From Thermoplasmata archaeon (GTDB lineage Archaea; Thermoplasmatota; Thermoplasmata; Sysuiplasmatales; Sysuiplasmataceae): DNA of 64,000 nucleotides. Below, one piece after another: positions 1-7,674 of this stretch (positions are counted from its first letter, which is position 1; each line of letters begins with the position of its first letter). The translations under genes were made by a program, and so were the position numbers. Below the pieces are notes generated by a model. The model saw only the letters and a program-made list of their open reading frames with translations. It did no database searches and was not told where the DNA came from. Location of the stretch: the NCBI GenBank assembly GCA_021806165.1, contig JAJZXY010000002.1, forward strand, positions 62,001 to 126,000, in the 5' to 3' direction.

Positions 1-2
1 AG

Positions 3-1607
3 GCCAGGGCATTTGCGTCCGCCGTATCCGCGATAATCACAGGCCACTGCTACAGGACATCGGCCGAGATTGCATCCATAATGGGCCCGTTCGCCGAATT
101 CGACAGGAACAGGGAGCCCATGCTGAACGTCATACGCATGCACAGGGATGCGCTTTATCGGGTCGACAGCAGATTTGTCGACCAGGCACTGCTCAAGGCG
201 GCAATGGACGACTGGAACGAATGCATCAAGCTGGGGGAGAAATACGGCTACAGGAATGCGCAGGCCTCCAACGTGGCGCCTACCGGGACCATCGGGCTGC
301 TCATGGACTGCGATACGACAGGAATAGAGCCTGACTTCGCAATCGTGAAGTGGAAGAAGCTTGCGGGCGGCGGTTATTTCAGGATAGTAAACAAGTCCGT
401 GGAGATCGCACTCAGGAGACTGGGGTATGATGAGGAGAGGGTGGAAAGGATAATCACGACCCTGGTCGGACATGGCACGCTTGCCGGAGCGCCGTTCATA
501 AATGCAGAGGGTCTGAGGGGACGGGGCATGCCCGAATCCTCCATAAGAGAGGCGGAGGAGTATGTGGGAAGGACACACTCGCTTGACGAGCGCACCCCGA
601 ACCTTTCAGAGAAGGAGCTTATCGCCCTCGGCTTCGACAGGGAACAGATAATGGCTGCAAGGGATTATGTCAATGGCGTCCAGGCCATGGAACTCGTGGG
701 AGAGCTGAAGAAGGAGCACCTCCCGATATTCGACTGCGCCAACAGGAGCGGGAGGGGGACAAGGTACATCGCACCCATGGGGCACGTGAAAATGATGGCT
801 GCCGTCCAGCCCTTCATGTCAGGCGCTATATCCAAGACTGTCAACCTCCCGGGCCACGTGGAGTGGAAGGACGTTGAGCAGGTGTATGTCGACGCATGGA
901 AGATGGGGCTGAAGGCAATCGCCATCTACAGGGACGGGTCAAAGGCTTCACAGCCGCTCAGCTCATCAGCTGCAGAGGAGAAGAAGGAGAGTGAACTTAA
1001 GCGCGGCGTCAGGCAGGAGCTTCCCAAGATGAGGGGAGGCTTCACGCTGGAATCCACCATCTCCGGGCACAAGATATTCCTCAGGACAGGGGAGTACGAT
1101 ACGGGCAAGCTCGGCGAGATTTTCGTGGATATGTACAAGGAGGGTTCATCGTACAGGAGCATACTCAACGGCTTCGCGATTGCAGTTTCCATCGGACTGC
1201 AGTACGGCGTTCCGCTGGAGAAGTATGTGAATTCATTCACATTCACAAGGTTCGAGCCGCAGGGAATAACCGACCACCCCAACATCAGGAGCTGCACATC
1301 CGTCCTGGACTTCATCTTCAGGGTCCTTGGCATGGAGTACCTTGGCAGGACAGACTTCGTCCAGGTAAAGAGGTCAGTCGATGACGGCAGGCACGCGGAT
1401 GAGGGAAGGCCAGCATTCATTCACCCCGCCACGAGGTCGCTCGACGACTACTCGGGAGGTATCGAACTGGAGAGCCCAGATCCCATGGACAGGAGCCTCA
1501 TGTTCGACCAGGACGCGCCGCTGTGCTCAGTGTGCGGGCATGTGACAGTCCGCAACGGGAGCTGCTACAAGTGCCTGAACTGCGGCAGCACTACTGGCTG
1601 CTCCTGA
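3..1607 (+). CDS. nrdJ: Adenosylcobalamin-dependent ribonucleotide reductase, 3' part (5' end outside window)
   Basis: Reduces ribonucleotides to deoxyribonucleotides using coenzyme B12 (class II). The frame is open from base 3 with no start, so the N-terminal part lies upstream of the window. The visible part has the family patterns TGHCYRTSAEIA near its start, NVAPTGTIGLLMDCDTTGIEP (the PTGT and GIEP phosphate-site elements), and a C-terminal cysteine-rich tail with CSVCG and CLNCG ending in GCS; a C-terminal Cys pair re-reduces the active site in this class. The 3' end overlaps the convergent larE by 17 bp. The ECF-type S component at the far end of the window resembles cobalamin-uptake components, so B12 supply is a plausible link, but this is inference. 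Confidence 0.93.
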   Translation, partial: ARAFASAVSAIITGHCYRTSAEIASIMGPFAEFDRNREPMLNVIRMHRDALYRVDSRFVDQALLKAAMDDWNECIKLGEKYGYRNAQASNVAPTGTIGLLMDCDTTGIEPDFAIVKWKKLAGGGYFRIVNKSVEIALRRLGYDEERVERIITTLVGHGTLAGAPFINAEGLRGRGMPESSIREAEEYVGRTHSLDERTPNLSEKELIALGFDREQIMAARDYVNGVQAMELVGELKKEHLPIFDCANRSGRGTRYIAPMGHVKMMAAVQPFMSGAISKTVNLPGHVEWKDVEQVYVDAWKMGLKAIAIYRDGSKASQPLSSSAAEEKKESELKRGVRQELPKMRGGFTLESTISGHKIFLRTGEYDTGKLGEIFVDMYKEGSSYRSILNGFAIAVSIGLQYGVPLEKYVNSFTFTRFEPQGITDHPNIRSCTSVLDFIFRVLGMEYLGRTDFVQVKRSVDDGRHADEGRPAFIHPATRSLDDYSGGIELESPDPMDRSLMFDQDAPLCSVCGHVTVRNGSCYKCLNCGSTTGCS

Positions 1608-2433
1608 GCTTCAGGTTCATGCTTCCGCTCCTGAATCCGTCGAGGTCAAGCGTCACGTAGAGGAAGCCTATCTCCATGAATCTTTTCACAATCTCCCTCC
1701 TCCTGGACTCGTCCATGAGGAGCGGAATGCTCCCCGCATCCACCTCAATCCTGGCGATGCCGCCATGGACGCGAACCCGCACATCCCTGGCGCCCATCGA
1801 GTGAAGCAGCTCCTCGCCATCCTCAACCATCCTCAGCGTCCTTTCGTCTATCCTCTGACCGTATTCCACGCGGGAGGAGAGGCATGAGTTCGAGGGCCTG
1901 TCATGTGAGGAAAGGCTGAGCATCCTTGCGAGCCGGCGCACATCCTCCTTCCCTATCCCGCATTCACGCAGAGGGAATATGATGCCACTCTCCTCCGCCG
2001 CCCTTATGCCTGGCCTGAAGTCGCCCGCATCCGTTGCGTTGACACCAATTGCAACGGATGAGAAACCTTCCCGTCCAGCAAAGGACCAGAGCGCGGTAGA
2101 GAGCTCTGCCTTGCAGTGGAAGCAGCGCAAGGCGTCATTCTTCAGATAATCATTGCTTGACATCTCCGCCGTTTCAAGCAGCACATGCCTGATGCCTATC
2201 TCCCTTGCGTTCCCTGCGGCCAGCATCCTGTCCCTCTTGGAGAGTGAGGCGGATACCGCAGTGACGGCCACCGCCCGTTCGCCCAGTTCCATGAAGGCCA
2301 CCTTGGCAAGAAGGGAGCTGTCAACACCGGCGGAGAGGCCGACAACAATGCTTCCGGCGGCAGCAATCTTCTCCCTGAGGGCGGCAAGCATGGAGGGAAG
2401 GGTGTTCGCACCGTTCACGTGCATCATGGACAT
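1591..2433 (-). CDS. larE: LarE-type ATP-dependent sacrificial sulfur transferase
   Basis: LarE transfers sulfur to the pyridinium-dicarboxylate mononucleotide intermediate of the nickel-pincer cofactor used by lactate racemase and relatives. The 280-residue protein has an N-terminal PP-loop ATPase motif (GLSAGVDSS, residues 32-40; the second residue of the usual SGG is Ala), a CFHCK motif (C104, C107) and the family motif SNSCLSSR (C184), followed by RVEYGQRI. Cysteines of this family either donate sulfur or bind an iron-sulfur cluster; three are present here, and which chemistry applies cannot be told from sequence. LarB is encoded about 50 kb away; no LarC is visible. Convergent with, and overlapping, nrdJ. 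Confidence 0.88.
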   Translation of the reverse strand: MSMMHVNGANTLPSMLAALREKIAAAGSIVVGLSAGVDSSLLAKVAFMELGERAVAVTAVSASLSKRDRMLAAGNAREIGIRHVLLETAEMSSNDYLKNDALRCFHCKAELSTALWSFAGREGFSSVAIGVNATDAGDFRPGIRAAEESGIIFPLRECGIGKEDVRRLARMLSLSSHDRPSNSCLSSRVEYGQRIDERTLRMVEDGEELLHSMGARDVRVRVHGGIARIEVDAGSIPLLMDESRRREIVKRFMEIGFLYVTLDLDGFRSGSMNLKLRSSQ

Positions 2434-2485
2434 TCATAGTCTGCGTGGAAATAAACACTTCGCCGTTGTGCACGGCATGCAGGCA

Positions 2486-2704
2486 TCAGGACTTCTCCCG
2501 CCTGCCCCTGAGCTTCTTGACCCTGGCGAGAATCCTGTCCACCTTTGACTGCGTTATTGCGGCCAGACGTTCGTACTTCTCCCTGCTGATGGAATCGTTC
2601 TTGAGGCGCTTCCTCAGATCCTGGAGGTCTGATTCGTATTCTGCCCTTATCGCGTTGAGCCTCTTTATCTTCCTTTCAATGCTGTCAGAGCTTCCACCGA
2701 GCAT
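2486..2704 (-). CDS. Small coiled-coil protein of unknown function
   Basis: A 72-residue charged helical protein, rich in Lys, Arg and Glu, with heptad-like spacing throughout (from about residue 8, SIERKIKRLNAI, to the C-terminus). The start at 2704 is preferred over an upstream in-frame ATG at 2779 because a GGGAGG Shine-Dalgarno lies about 7 nt before it. No enzyme motif is seen. It sits between larE and the fibrillarin gene on the same strand. It resembles short helical archaeal proteins without assigned function; I do not recognise a family. Confidence 0.6.
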   Translation of the reverse strand: MLGGSSDSIERKIKRLNAIRAEYESDLQDLRKRLKNDSISREKYERLAAITQSKVDRILARVKKLRGRREKS

Positions 2705-2790
2705 CAGAATGCCTCCCGCGGGCAACGTCCGCGCACCCTTTGTAAATGCGGTATGCGTATAAAAGCTTTGAAATTGCACAGTGGGATTGC

Positions 2791-3459
2791 TCAGAAGCTG
2801 CCTGAAAGGATGACATGATCCTTTTCAAACCTGGATATGTCAGTGAGTGTGGCCCTGCGCCCCGTTTCGCCCTCCAGCCGCTCCCTGACCCGCGCATATA
2901 CCGCCTCCGGCTCCGATGAGGAGTCGATGCTCCTTGCCTTGACAGAAAGGAAATAGTGGCGGATGCTGCCGAATGCTCCTGCGTTCTTCATCATGATTCC
3001 GACAGCGTTCTTCTGCGCAACGTCCTGCACCAGAACAGACGGCGATGATACCATCGCACGGTATTTCTCGGGAAATCGCGCATCCTCAAGCAGAGGAATC
3101 ACGCCTGCATGCACCGCGGCCACTTTCCTGAGCTCCATGTAAGGCTTCCTTGAGAATTCGACCGCATAGATTGTCGCGGACGGTGCAATGTCGGCTAGAT
3201 GGCTGACCGTGGTCCCGTATGATGCACCGAGGTACAGGACTGCGCCCGGATCGGTGAGAGGTGACAGATCCCCTCCTGAGAGAAGGAATGCTGCAAGCTT
3301 GCTGGTGTAGGGACTCCAGCTCCTGTATTCCCTGCCCTCAATTGTTGCGACCGGCTGCCCGCGCAGCCTCCAGCCCGGCACGCTGTTGAGGGTGTATGCC
3401 TTCCCGCCGCTGACAAGCACAGTGGGGGCAGCCCCTTCCTGACCAGGCTCCACGTTCAT
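2791..3459 (-). CDS. flpA: Fibrillarin-like rRNA/tRNA 2'-O-methyltransferase
   Basis: Catalytic methyltransferase of box C/D small RNPs, which methylates ribose 2'-OH in rRNA and tRNA guided by sRNA, with Nop5 and L7Ae as partners. The 222-residue length is normal for archaeal fibrillarin. It shows YRSWSPYTSKLAAFLLSG, the SAM-binding loop LYLGASYGTTVSHLAD, the acidic YAVEFS at the end of strand 2, VQDVAQKN and the C-terminal HYFLSVKARSID that carries the catalytic lysine. Nop5, the usual neighbour, is not in the window. The gene stands alone on the minus strand, divergent from the GNAT gene. Confidence 0.95.
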   Translation of the reverse strand: MNVEPGQEGAAPTVLVSGGKAYTLNSVPGWRLRGQPVATIEGREYRSWSPYTSKLAAFLLSGGDLSPLTDPGAVLYLGASYGTTVSHLADIAPSATIYAVEFSRKPYMELRKVAAVHAGVIPLLEDARFPEKYRAMVSSPSVLVQDVAQKNAVGIMMKNAGAFGSIRHYFLSVKARSIDSSSEPEAVYARVRERLEGETGRRATLTDISRFEKDHVILSGSF

Positions 3460-3508
3460 CGCATGAGACAGGCAGGGTGTGCTAATCTATTTTTGCAGTT
3501 CATCCAAC

Positions 3509-3517
3509 CTTTAATAG
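3509..3517 (+). promoter_or_regulatory. TATA-like box of the GNAT gene
   Basis: The string CTTTAATAG is centred about 27 nt before the ATG at 3540, with no Shine-Dalgarno between. This spacing fits a leaderless transcript. Confidence 0.5.
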
Positions 3518-3539
3518 CTGCCGGCCTCTCCCCTAGTAG

Positions 3540-4043
3540 ATGAACGGGAAGTCATTCACGGTCAGGGAGGCTTCTGAGGATGACGTGGTGACCCTCTCCT
3601 CGCACAGGAGTAAGCTCTGGGAGGAGGTGCATGACATCAGCGAGAGGGGGAGGATACAGGCCACACTCCCCCTCTTCGTGGAATGGGTGCGCAATGAGAT
3701 GCGGTCAGGCACACTGGTCGCATTCATTGCAGAGAGCGGGGGCGCTGCAGTTTCAAGCGCGTGCATATGGTTCAGGCCGACTGAACCCAAGCTCAGCATC
3801 CGGAGGTGGGAGGAGGCATACCTGATGACCATGTACACCGAAAGGGAATACAGGAGGATGGGCGCTGCTTCAGCGGTGCTTGGCAGGGCTATTGACTGCT
3901 GCAGGGAGAGGGGGCTGGAGCGGATCGCACTGCACTCATCCGAGCAGGGTGTGGAGCTCTACAGGCTCTTCGGCTTCGAGGCCACAACAGAAATGCGCCT
4001 CAGGATAGGTCCCCTCCCAGGCAAAGAAGGATTTAAGCCTTAG
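3540..4043 (+). CDS. GNAT-family N-acetyltransferase
   Basis: A 167-residue acetyl-CoA-dependent acyltransferase of unknown substrate. The GNAT motif A is visible as LMTMYTEREYRRMGAASAVLGRAI (R/Q-x-x-G-x-G/A acetyl-CoA loop, about residues 96-119), followed by motif B-like ERIALHSSEQGVELYRLFGF. The start follows a TATA-like box at leaderless distance. The stop lies 15 nt before the next gene's GTG start, but that gene has its own TATA-like box, so they may be transcribed separately. A protein or small-molecule substrate cannot be chosen from sequence. Confidence 0.82.
   Translation: MNGKSFTVREASEDDVVTLSSHRSKLWEEVHDISERGRIQATLPLFVEWVRNEMRSGTLVAFIAESGGAAVSSACIWFRPTEPKLSIRRWEEAYLMTMYTEREYRRMGAASAVLGRAIDCCRERGLERIALHSSEQGVELYRLFGFEATTEMRLRIGPLPGKEGFKP
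4031..4037 (+). promoter_or_regulatory. TATA-like box of the FBPase/IMPase gene
   Basis: ATTTAAG inside the end of the preceding gene is centred 25 nt before the GTG start at 4059, with no Shine-Dalgarno between. It suggests a leaderless start for the three-gene operon that follows. Confidence 0.45.
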
Positions 4044-4058
4044 AGTCAATTCATTTAC

Positions 4059-4832
4059 GTGAAGGAAGAACTGACAGGGATAGCGAAGGCCGTCAGGGAA
4101 GCAGTCCTCCCGGTCGTGGGGAAAGAGGGCATAGGAAAGGTCGTGGGACAGGGAGCGGATGGCGCACCAAGCTATGAGATAGACAGGATAGCCGAGGACG
4201 CAGCGCTCGCCGCCATAACAGCCAGCGGCCTGAACGTCAACATACTAAGCGAAGAGTCCAGCTACGTGGACAACAAATCCTCCGAGACGCTCGTTATGGA
4301 CCCGGTCGACGGAAGCAGGAATGCAATAAACGGCCTTCCCTTCTTTTCAATATCCCTCGCCATTGGTTCAAAGAGTCTTTCGGATGTCAAGTACGGCCTC
4401 GTGATGAACCTCATCACCGGTGACACATATTATGCCGAAAAGGGGCGCGGGGCATCAGTCAACGACAGCGTTCTCCACACCAGGCATTTCGACGAAAAGC
4501 ATTCTGTGTTCCTGGTCTACGTGGGGACGCACGCCTCTGCAAACGCATATGACATCCTGAGGAAGAGTTCGATGGTGAGATCATACGGCTCGGCCGCACT
4601 TGAGATGTGCCTGGTGGCGGCAGGCAGCGCAGATGTCTTCTACATGCGCGCGGTTGACACGGCGCATTCGCTCCGCATAGTCGACATTGCAGCATCCACC
4701 CTCATTGTGAGGGAGGCGGGGGGAGAGGTCTTTGACATCACGGGCAATGTGATGGATATGCGCTTCGACATCACTGACAGGAAAAGCCTGGTAGCCGTCG
4801 GGGACAGGGCGATGCGGAGGCTCACTCTTTGA
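4059..4832 (+). CDS. Inositol-1-monophosphatase / fructose-1,6-bisphosphatase family (archaeal class IV type)
   Basis: Mg2+-dependent sugar-phosphate phosphatase. The archaeal members dephosphorylate both fructose 1,6-bisphosphate and inositol 1-phosphate. The 257-residue protein has the metal-site acid ILSEESS (about residues 64-70), the family signature MDPVDGSRNAINGLPFFSIS (about residues 83-102) and a C-terminal metal-binding segment AVDTAHSLRIVDIAAS, where a WD motif is usual. The start is GTG. The stop overlaps the NAD kinase start (TTGA), so the two are translationally coupled. Some archaea fuse NAD kinase and this phosphatase in one protein, which fits the pairing. Confidence 0.85.
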   Translation: MKEELTGIAKAVREAVLPVVGKEGIGKVVGQGADGAPSYEIDRIAEDAALAAITASGLNVNILSEESSYVDNKSSETLVMDPVDGSRNAINGLPFFSISLAIGSKSLSDVKYGLVMNLITGDTYYAEKGRGASVNDSVLHTRHFDEKHSVFLVYVGTHASANAYDILRKSSMVRSYGSAALEMCLVAAGSADVFYMRAVDTAHSLRIVDIAASTLIVREAGGEVFDITGNVMDMRFDITDRKSLVAVGDRAMRRLTL

Positions 4833-5626
4833 AGATCGGCCTCTATGCCAACATGGAGCTGCCGGGTTCACTCGCGATTGCAAGGGATGCGTCCGCACTG
4901 CTCTCAGGGGGAGATGTTGTGGAGGGGTCCACTGCATCAAAGCTCGGGAGAAAGGGTATTGAGCTCGAGGAGATGGATGCTGACATACTGCTTGTCATAG
5001 GAGGAGACGGAACAATGCTCAAGACATTCATGCGCACCCCGATACCACTCCTCGGGATCAATTCCGGGAACGTCGGCTTTCTCACTGAATCGAGGAAGGA
5101 CAGCCTGAGGGATGTGTTCCAGAGGCTCAGAGAGGGGAGGTACAGGATAGAGGAGAAGCTGAAGGTCTCCACGGCAGTAGACGGGGTGAGGATGCCGGAT
5201 GCTGTCAACGAGAGCGTTGTCCACAGCTCCGCCATCGGCAAGGTGAGGCACTTTGAAATCACAGTCGGGCGCAACAGGGTGGGCATTGTGAGATCGGACG
5301 GAATAATCGTTTCGACTCCGACAGGTTCCACATCATACTCCCTCTCCGCAGGCGGCCCGATCGTCGATCCAAGCGCGTCCGTGATTGTGATAACACCGCT
5401 TGCTCCCTACGGCATTTCGTCCAGGCCGATAGTGTGCGGTGCAGACTCGAAGATTGTGCTGAAGATTGTGGGGGAGAGGGGATGCATGCTTGTCATAGAC
5501 GGGCAGGTGGAACACCCCCTTTCCGGCGGAGAGAAGCTTGAATTTTCGGCATCCGCATCCAGGGCAAGGTTCGTCCGCTTTGACCACGACTTCTACAGGC
5601 GCATCCACTCAAAACTGACAGGTTGA
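4829..5626 (+). CDS. nadK: NAD kinase
   Basis: Phosphorylates NAD+ to NADP+ with ATP or polyphosphate. The 265-residue protein shows the diagnostic loop LLVIGGDGTMLKTF (residues about 54-67), the second motif LLGINSGNVGFLTE, the NAD-contacting VNESVVHS, and the glycine-rich DGIIVSTPTGSTSYSLSAGG. The start is TTG overlapping the upstream TGA as TTGA; its own TGA again forms TTGA with the next gene, so the three genes form one tight operon. A second kinase of this superfamily (AcoX type) is encoded at 55402. Confidence 0.95.
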   Translation: MKIGLYANMELPGSLAIARDASALLSGGDVVEGSTASKLGRKGIELEEMDADILLVIGGDGTMLKTFMRTPIPLLGINSGNVGFLTESRKDSLRDVFQRLREGRYRIEEKLKVSTAVDGVRMPDAVNESVVHSSAIGKVRHFEITVGRNRVGIVRSDGIIVSTPTGSTSYSLSAGGPIVDPSASVIVITPLAPYGISSRPIVCGADSKIVLKIVGERGCMLVIDGQVEHPLSGGEKLEFSASASRARFVRFDHDFYRRIHSKLTG

Positions 5627-5631
5627 TTGTC

Positions 5632-6039
5632 ATGCCCATGTTCAGCAGGAGGAGGACAAGAAGGGCGGGGATGGTGATACGCTCCATTCGCCTTCAGGTG
5701 CTTGAGTCCGTTATGGATGCAGCCAGGTCCTCCCTTCCCAACGAGTTTGCCGCCGGGCTGCGGGCTAGCGGCGACACCATTGTGGAGCTGACGATAATAC
5801 CGGGCACAAAGAGCAACTTCCACTCCGCCAATTTCAACTACCACGGCATACTAGGCGACTTCAGCACAATAGGCACCGTGCATTCCCACCCTTCAGGCGT
5901 AAGGCTTCCAAGTGTTCCCGACCTCCGCCTCTTCAGCGCCGTCGGGAGGGTGCACATAATCGCAGGCTTTCCGTTCGACCTGACTTCGTGGACGGCGTAT
6001 GACAAGACCGGCTCGCAGATCACCCTTTCAGTCGTCTGA
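5632..6039 (+). CDS. JAMM/MPN+ metalloprotease, possible desampylase
   Basis: Zinc isopeptidase-type protein. With the ATG at 5632 it has 135 residues and the complete JAMM motif: E38 (NEFAAGL), H84 and H86 in HSHP, then S94 and D97 (HSHx7SxxD). Size and motif resemble archaeal JAMM proteases that remove ubiquitin-like SAMP proteins from targets. An upstream TTG at 5623 overlapping the nadK stop is an alternative start, matching the TTGA coupling seen one gene earlier. A SAMP-like protein (53420) and the proteasome beta subunit (36941) are in the same window. Substrate is inference. Confidence 0.8.
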   Translation: MPMFSRRRTRRAGMVIRSIRLQVLESVMDAARSSLPNEFAAGLRASGDTIVELTIIPGTKSNFHSANFNYHGILGDFSTIGTVHSHPSGVRLPSVPDLRLFSAVGRVHIIAGFPFDLTSWTAYDKTGSQITLSVV

Positions 6040-7164
6040 ACCTGTCACCCTGCCGTATATCGAGAGCATCGTGGAGGTGACGGACGAGCTTGAAAATCCG
6101 GCAGCCCTCTGCACCCCGTTCTCCCCCATCTGCTTCAGGAGGGATCCGTCGGAGAGCATCCCCTTCAGCTTGTCCGCTATATCCCTCGGATCCATCGGCT
6201 CGCTCCTCATCCCCTGCCTCCCCTCCTCGATGACTTCCCTGACCCCCGGAATGTTGCTCACAAGGACCGGTGTGCCGCTGGCCATCGACTCTATCGCGGC
6301 AATGCTGAATGCCTCAAGCCTCGATGTGGAGGGGACGACTGCAATGTCTGCCGCCCTGTATATTGACGGGAGAATGGAGTCGGGCACGTCACCAAGGAGC
6401 ATCACCCTGTCTGTCAGCGAATGTGCAACCACCAGTCTCTTCAGACTCGATGAATAGTCGCCGTCGCCGACGACCAGGAGCATGCACTCCCTGTCGAGGT
6501 AGCGCATCGCCTCTATAAGGTACTGCACACCCTTGTGCCTCACCAGCCTGCCCACGAACAGAATGACACGCCTTCCGGAGAGGTGGAACTTCCTCCTCGT
6601 CTTCTCCCTGTCCGCACCGTCGGGATAGAACCGCGATGTATCGGCGCTCACAGGAACTATCTCAGGCGTGATCTTCCAGACGTTCGATGAGGTGGAAGAG
6701 TATGTCCTGGTTGTGACAAGAACCTGTGTGGCACTGTCTATAATGCGCCTGGTCACAAACCTGTCAATGAGCCTTACGAATGGAGAGGTCAACCTCGAAG
6801 GTATGTCGGAGTCGCAGTGGTAGGTGACAACGGTAGGCATTCCAGCCTTCTCCATCTGCCTTGCAGGCATGTATGCGAAGGTCGGGGGCGGAGTGTGGGT
6901 GTGGACCACATCAAAATCCCATCCGGCCATGATCTTTGTGAGGCCCCTGGGTATCGGCGTCCTCAGCACCGTTGCAAGCAGCGGCACCCTTATCACCCTC
7001 ACCCCCTCCATGACCTCGTCCTGCCGCAGTGACTTGTCGTATTTCGATGTGAACACTGTGACGTCGTGCCCCCTCTTCACCAGCTCAACCGAAATATCCC
7101 TGACAAAGCTTTCAACGCCGCCATGATGCGGCGAGTAGAATGGTGTCAGCTGTGCTATCCTCAA
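6028..7164 (-). CDS. GT4-family glycosyltransferase
   Basis: A 378-residue GT-B fold glycosyltransferase using a nucleotide-activated sugar. The N-terminal acceptor domain begins MRIAQLTPFYSPHHGGVESF (the glycine-rich loop of GT4 enzymes). The C-terminal donor domain has VILFVGRLVRHKGVQYLIEA and the EX7E-like region SRLEAFSIAAIESMASGTPV. There are no membrane segments, so it is a cytoplasmic or peripheral enzyme, probably for glycolipid or glycan synthesis; the acceptor is unknown. The start is TTG, chosen because family homology begins exactly there. The 3' end overlaps the convergent JAMM gene by 12 bp. Confidence 0.9.
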   Translation of the reverse strand: MRIAQLTPFYSPHHGGVESFVRDISVELVKRGHDVTVFTSKYDKSLRQDEVMEGVRVIRVPLLATVLRTPIPRGLTKIMAGWDFDVVHTHTPPPTFAYMPARQMEKAGMPTVVTYHCDSDIPSRLTSPFVRLIDRFVTRRIIDSATQVLVTTRTYSSTSSNVWKITPEIVPVSADTSRFYPDGADREKTRRKFHLSGRRVILFVGRLVRHKGVQYLIEAMRYLDRECMLLVVGDGDYSSSLKRLVVAHSLTDRVMLLGDVPDSILPSIYRAADIAVVPSTSRLEAFSIAAIESMASGTPVLVSNIPGVREVIEEGRQGMRSEPMDPRDIADKLKGMLSDGSLLKQMGENGVQRAAGFSSSSVTSTMLSIYGRVTGSDD

Positions 7165-7211
7165 TCCGGCGCACCGCCCCTATGCGGCGCCGCTGCGGAG
7201 GTCAACGAGCA

Positions 7212-7670
7212 TCATTTCCCTCCCTCCGCAGCAAGCATCGACGCGACCCTTGAAAGGAAGAGCTCATCCCTTGGACCGAAGCCGTCCTTCTCGTCGCAGT
7301 CTATGTCAATCTCACCAACAACCCTGTCGCCGCTCTTTATGGGCACGACAATCTCAGACCTTGTCTGAAGGAAGCAGGAAAGGTACCTGCCGTCTGCATT
7401 GACATCCCCCACGTTCTCCACCCTGCCGCTTGAGGCCGCCGCGCCGCATATACCGGCTCCCAGCGGAATGGAAGTGTGCTCAGTGGCTGCCGGCCCGCTC
7501 CACGGGCCAAGCTCCAGCATTCCCTCCTTCACCCAGTAAATGCCTACCCAGTTGTAGCGCGGGAACAGTCTGTTGAGCAGGGCGACGACCCTGTCGGGAG
7601 TCGCTCCGTCTCCGGATCCGACACTCCTGAAGAATTCAGCCTCAAGCCCGTCGAACTCGCTGTCATCCAT
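7212..7670 (-). CDS. GAF-domain free methionine-(R)-sulfoxide reductase
   Basis: Reduces free L-methionine-(R)-sulfoxide. The 152-residue protein is a single GAF domain with YNWVGIYWVKEGMLELGPW and SEIVVPIKSGDRVVGEIDID. Cysteines C75 (GAGICG) and C99 (YLSCF) match the resolving and catalytic cysteines of the bacterial enzyme; the third conserved cysteine (usually in an ACT/ACV motif) is replaced by Thr63. The gene begins 4 nt after the deoxyhypusine synthase stop, so the two are co-transcribed. Without the cysteines it would be called only a GAF sensor; the retained pair supports the enzyme. Confidence 0.75.
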   Translation of the reverse strand: MDDSEFDGLEAEFFRSVGSGDGATPDRVVALLNRLFPRYNWVGIYWVKEGMLELGPWSGPAATEHTSIPLGAGICGAAASSGRVENVGDVNADGRYLSCFLQTRSEIVVPIKSGDRVVGEIDIDCDEKDGFGPRDELFLSRVASMLAAEGGK

Positions 7671-7674
7671 CCTA

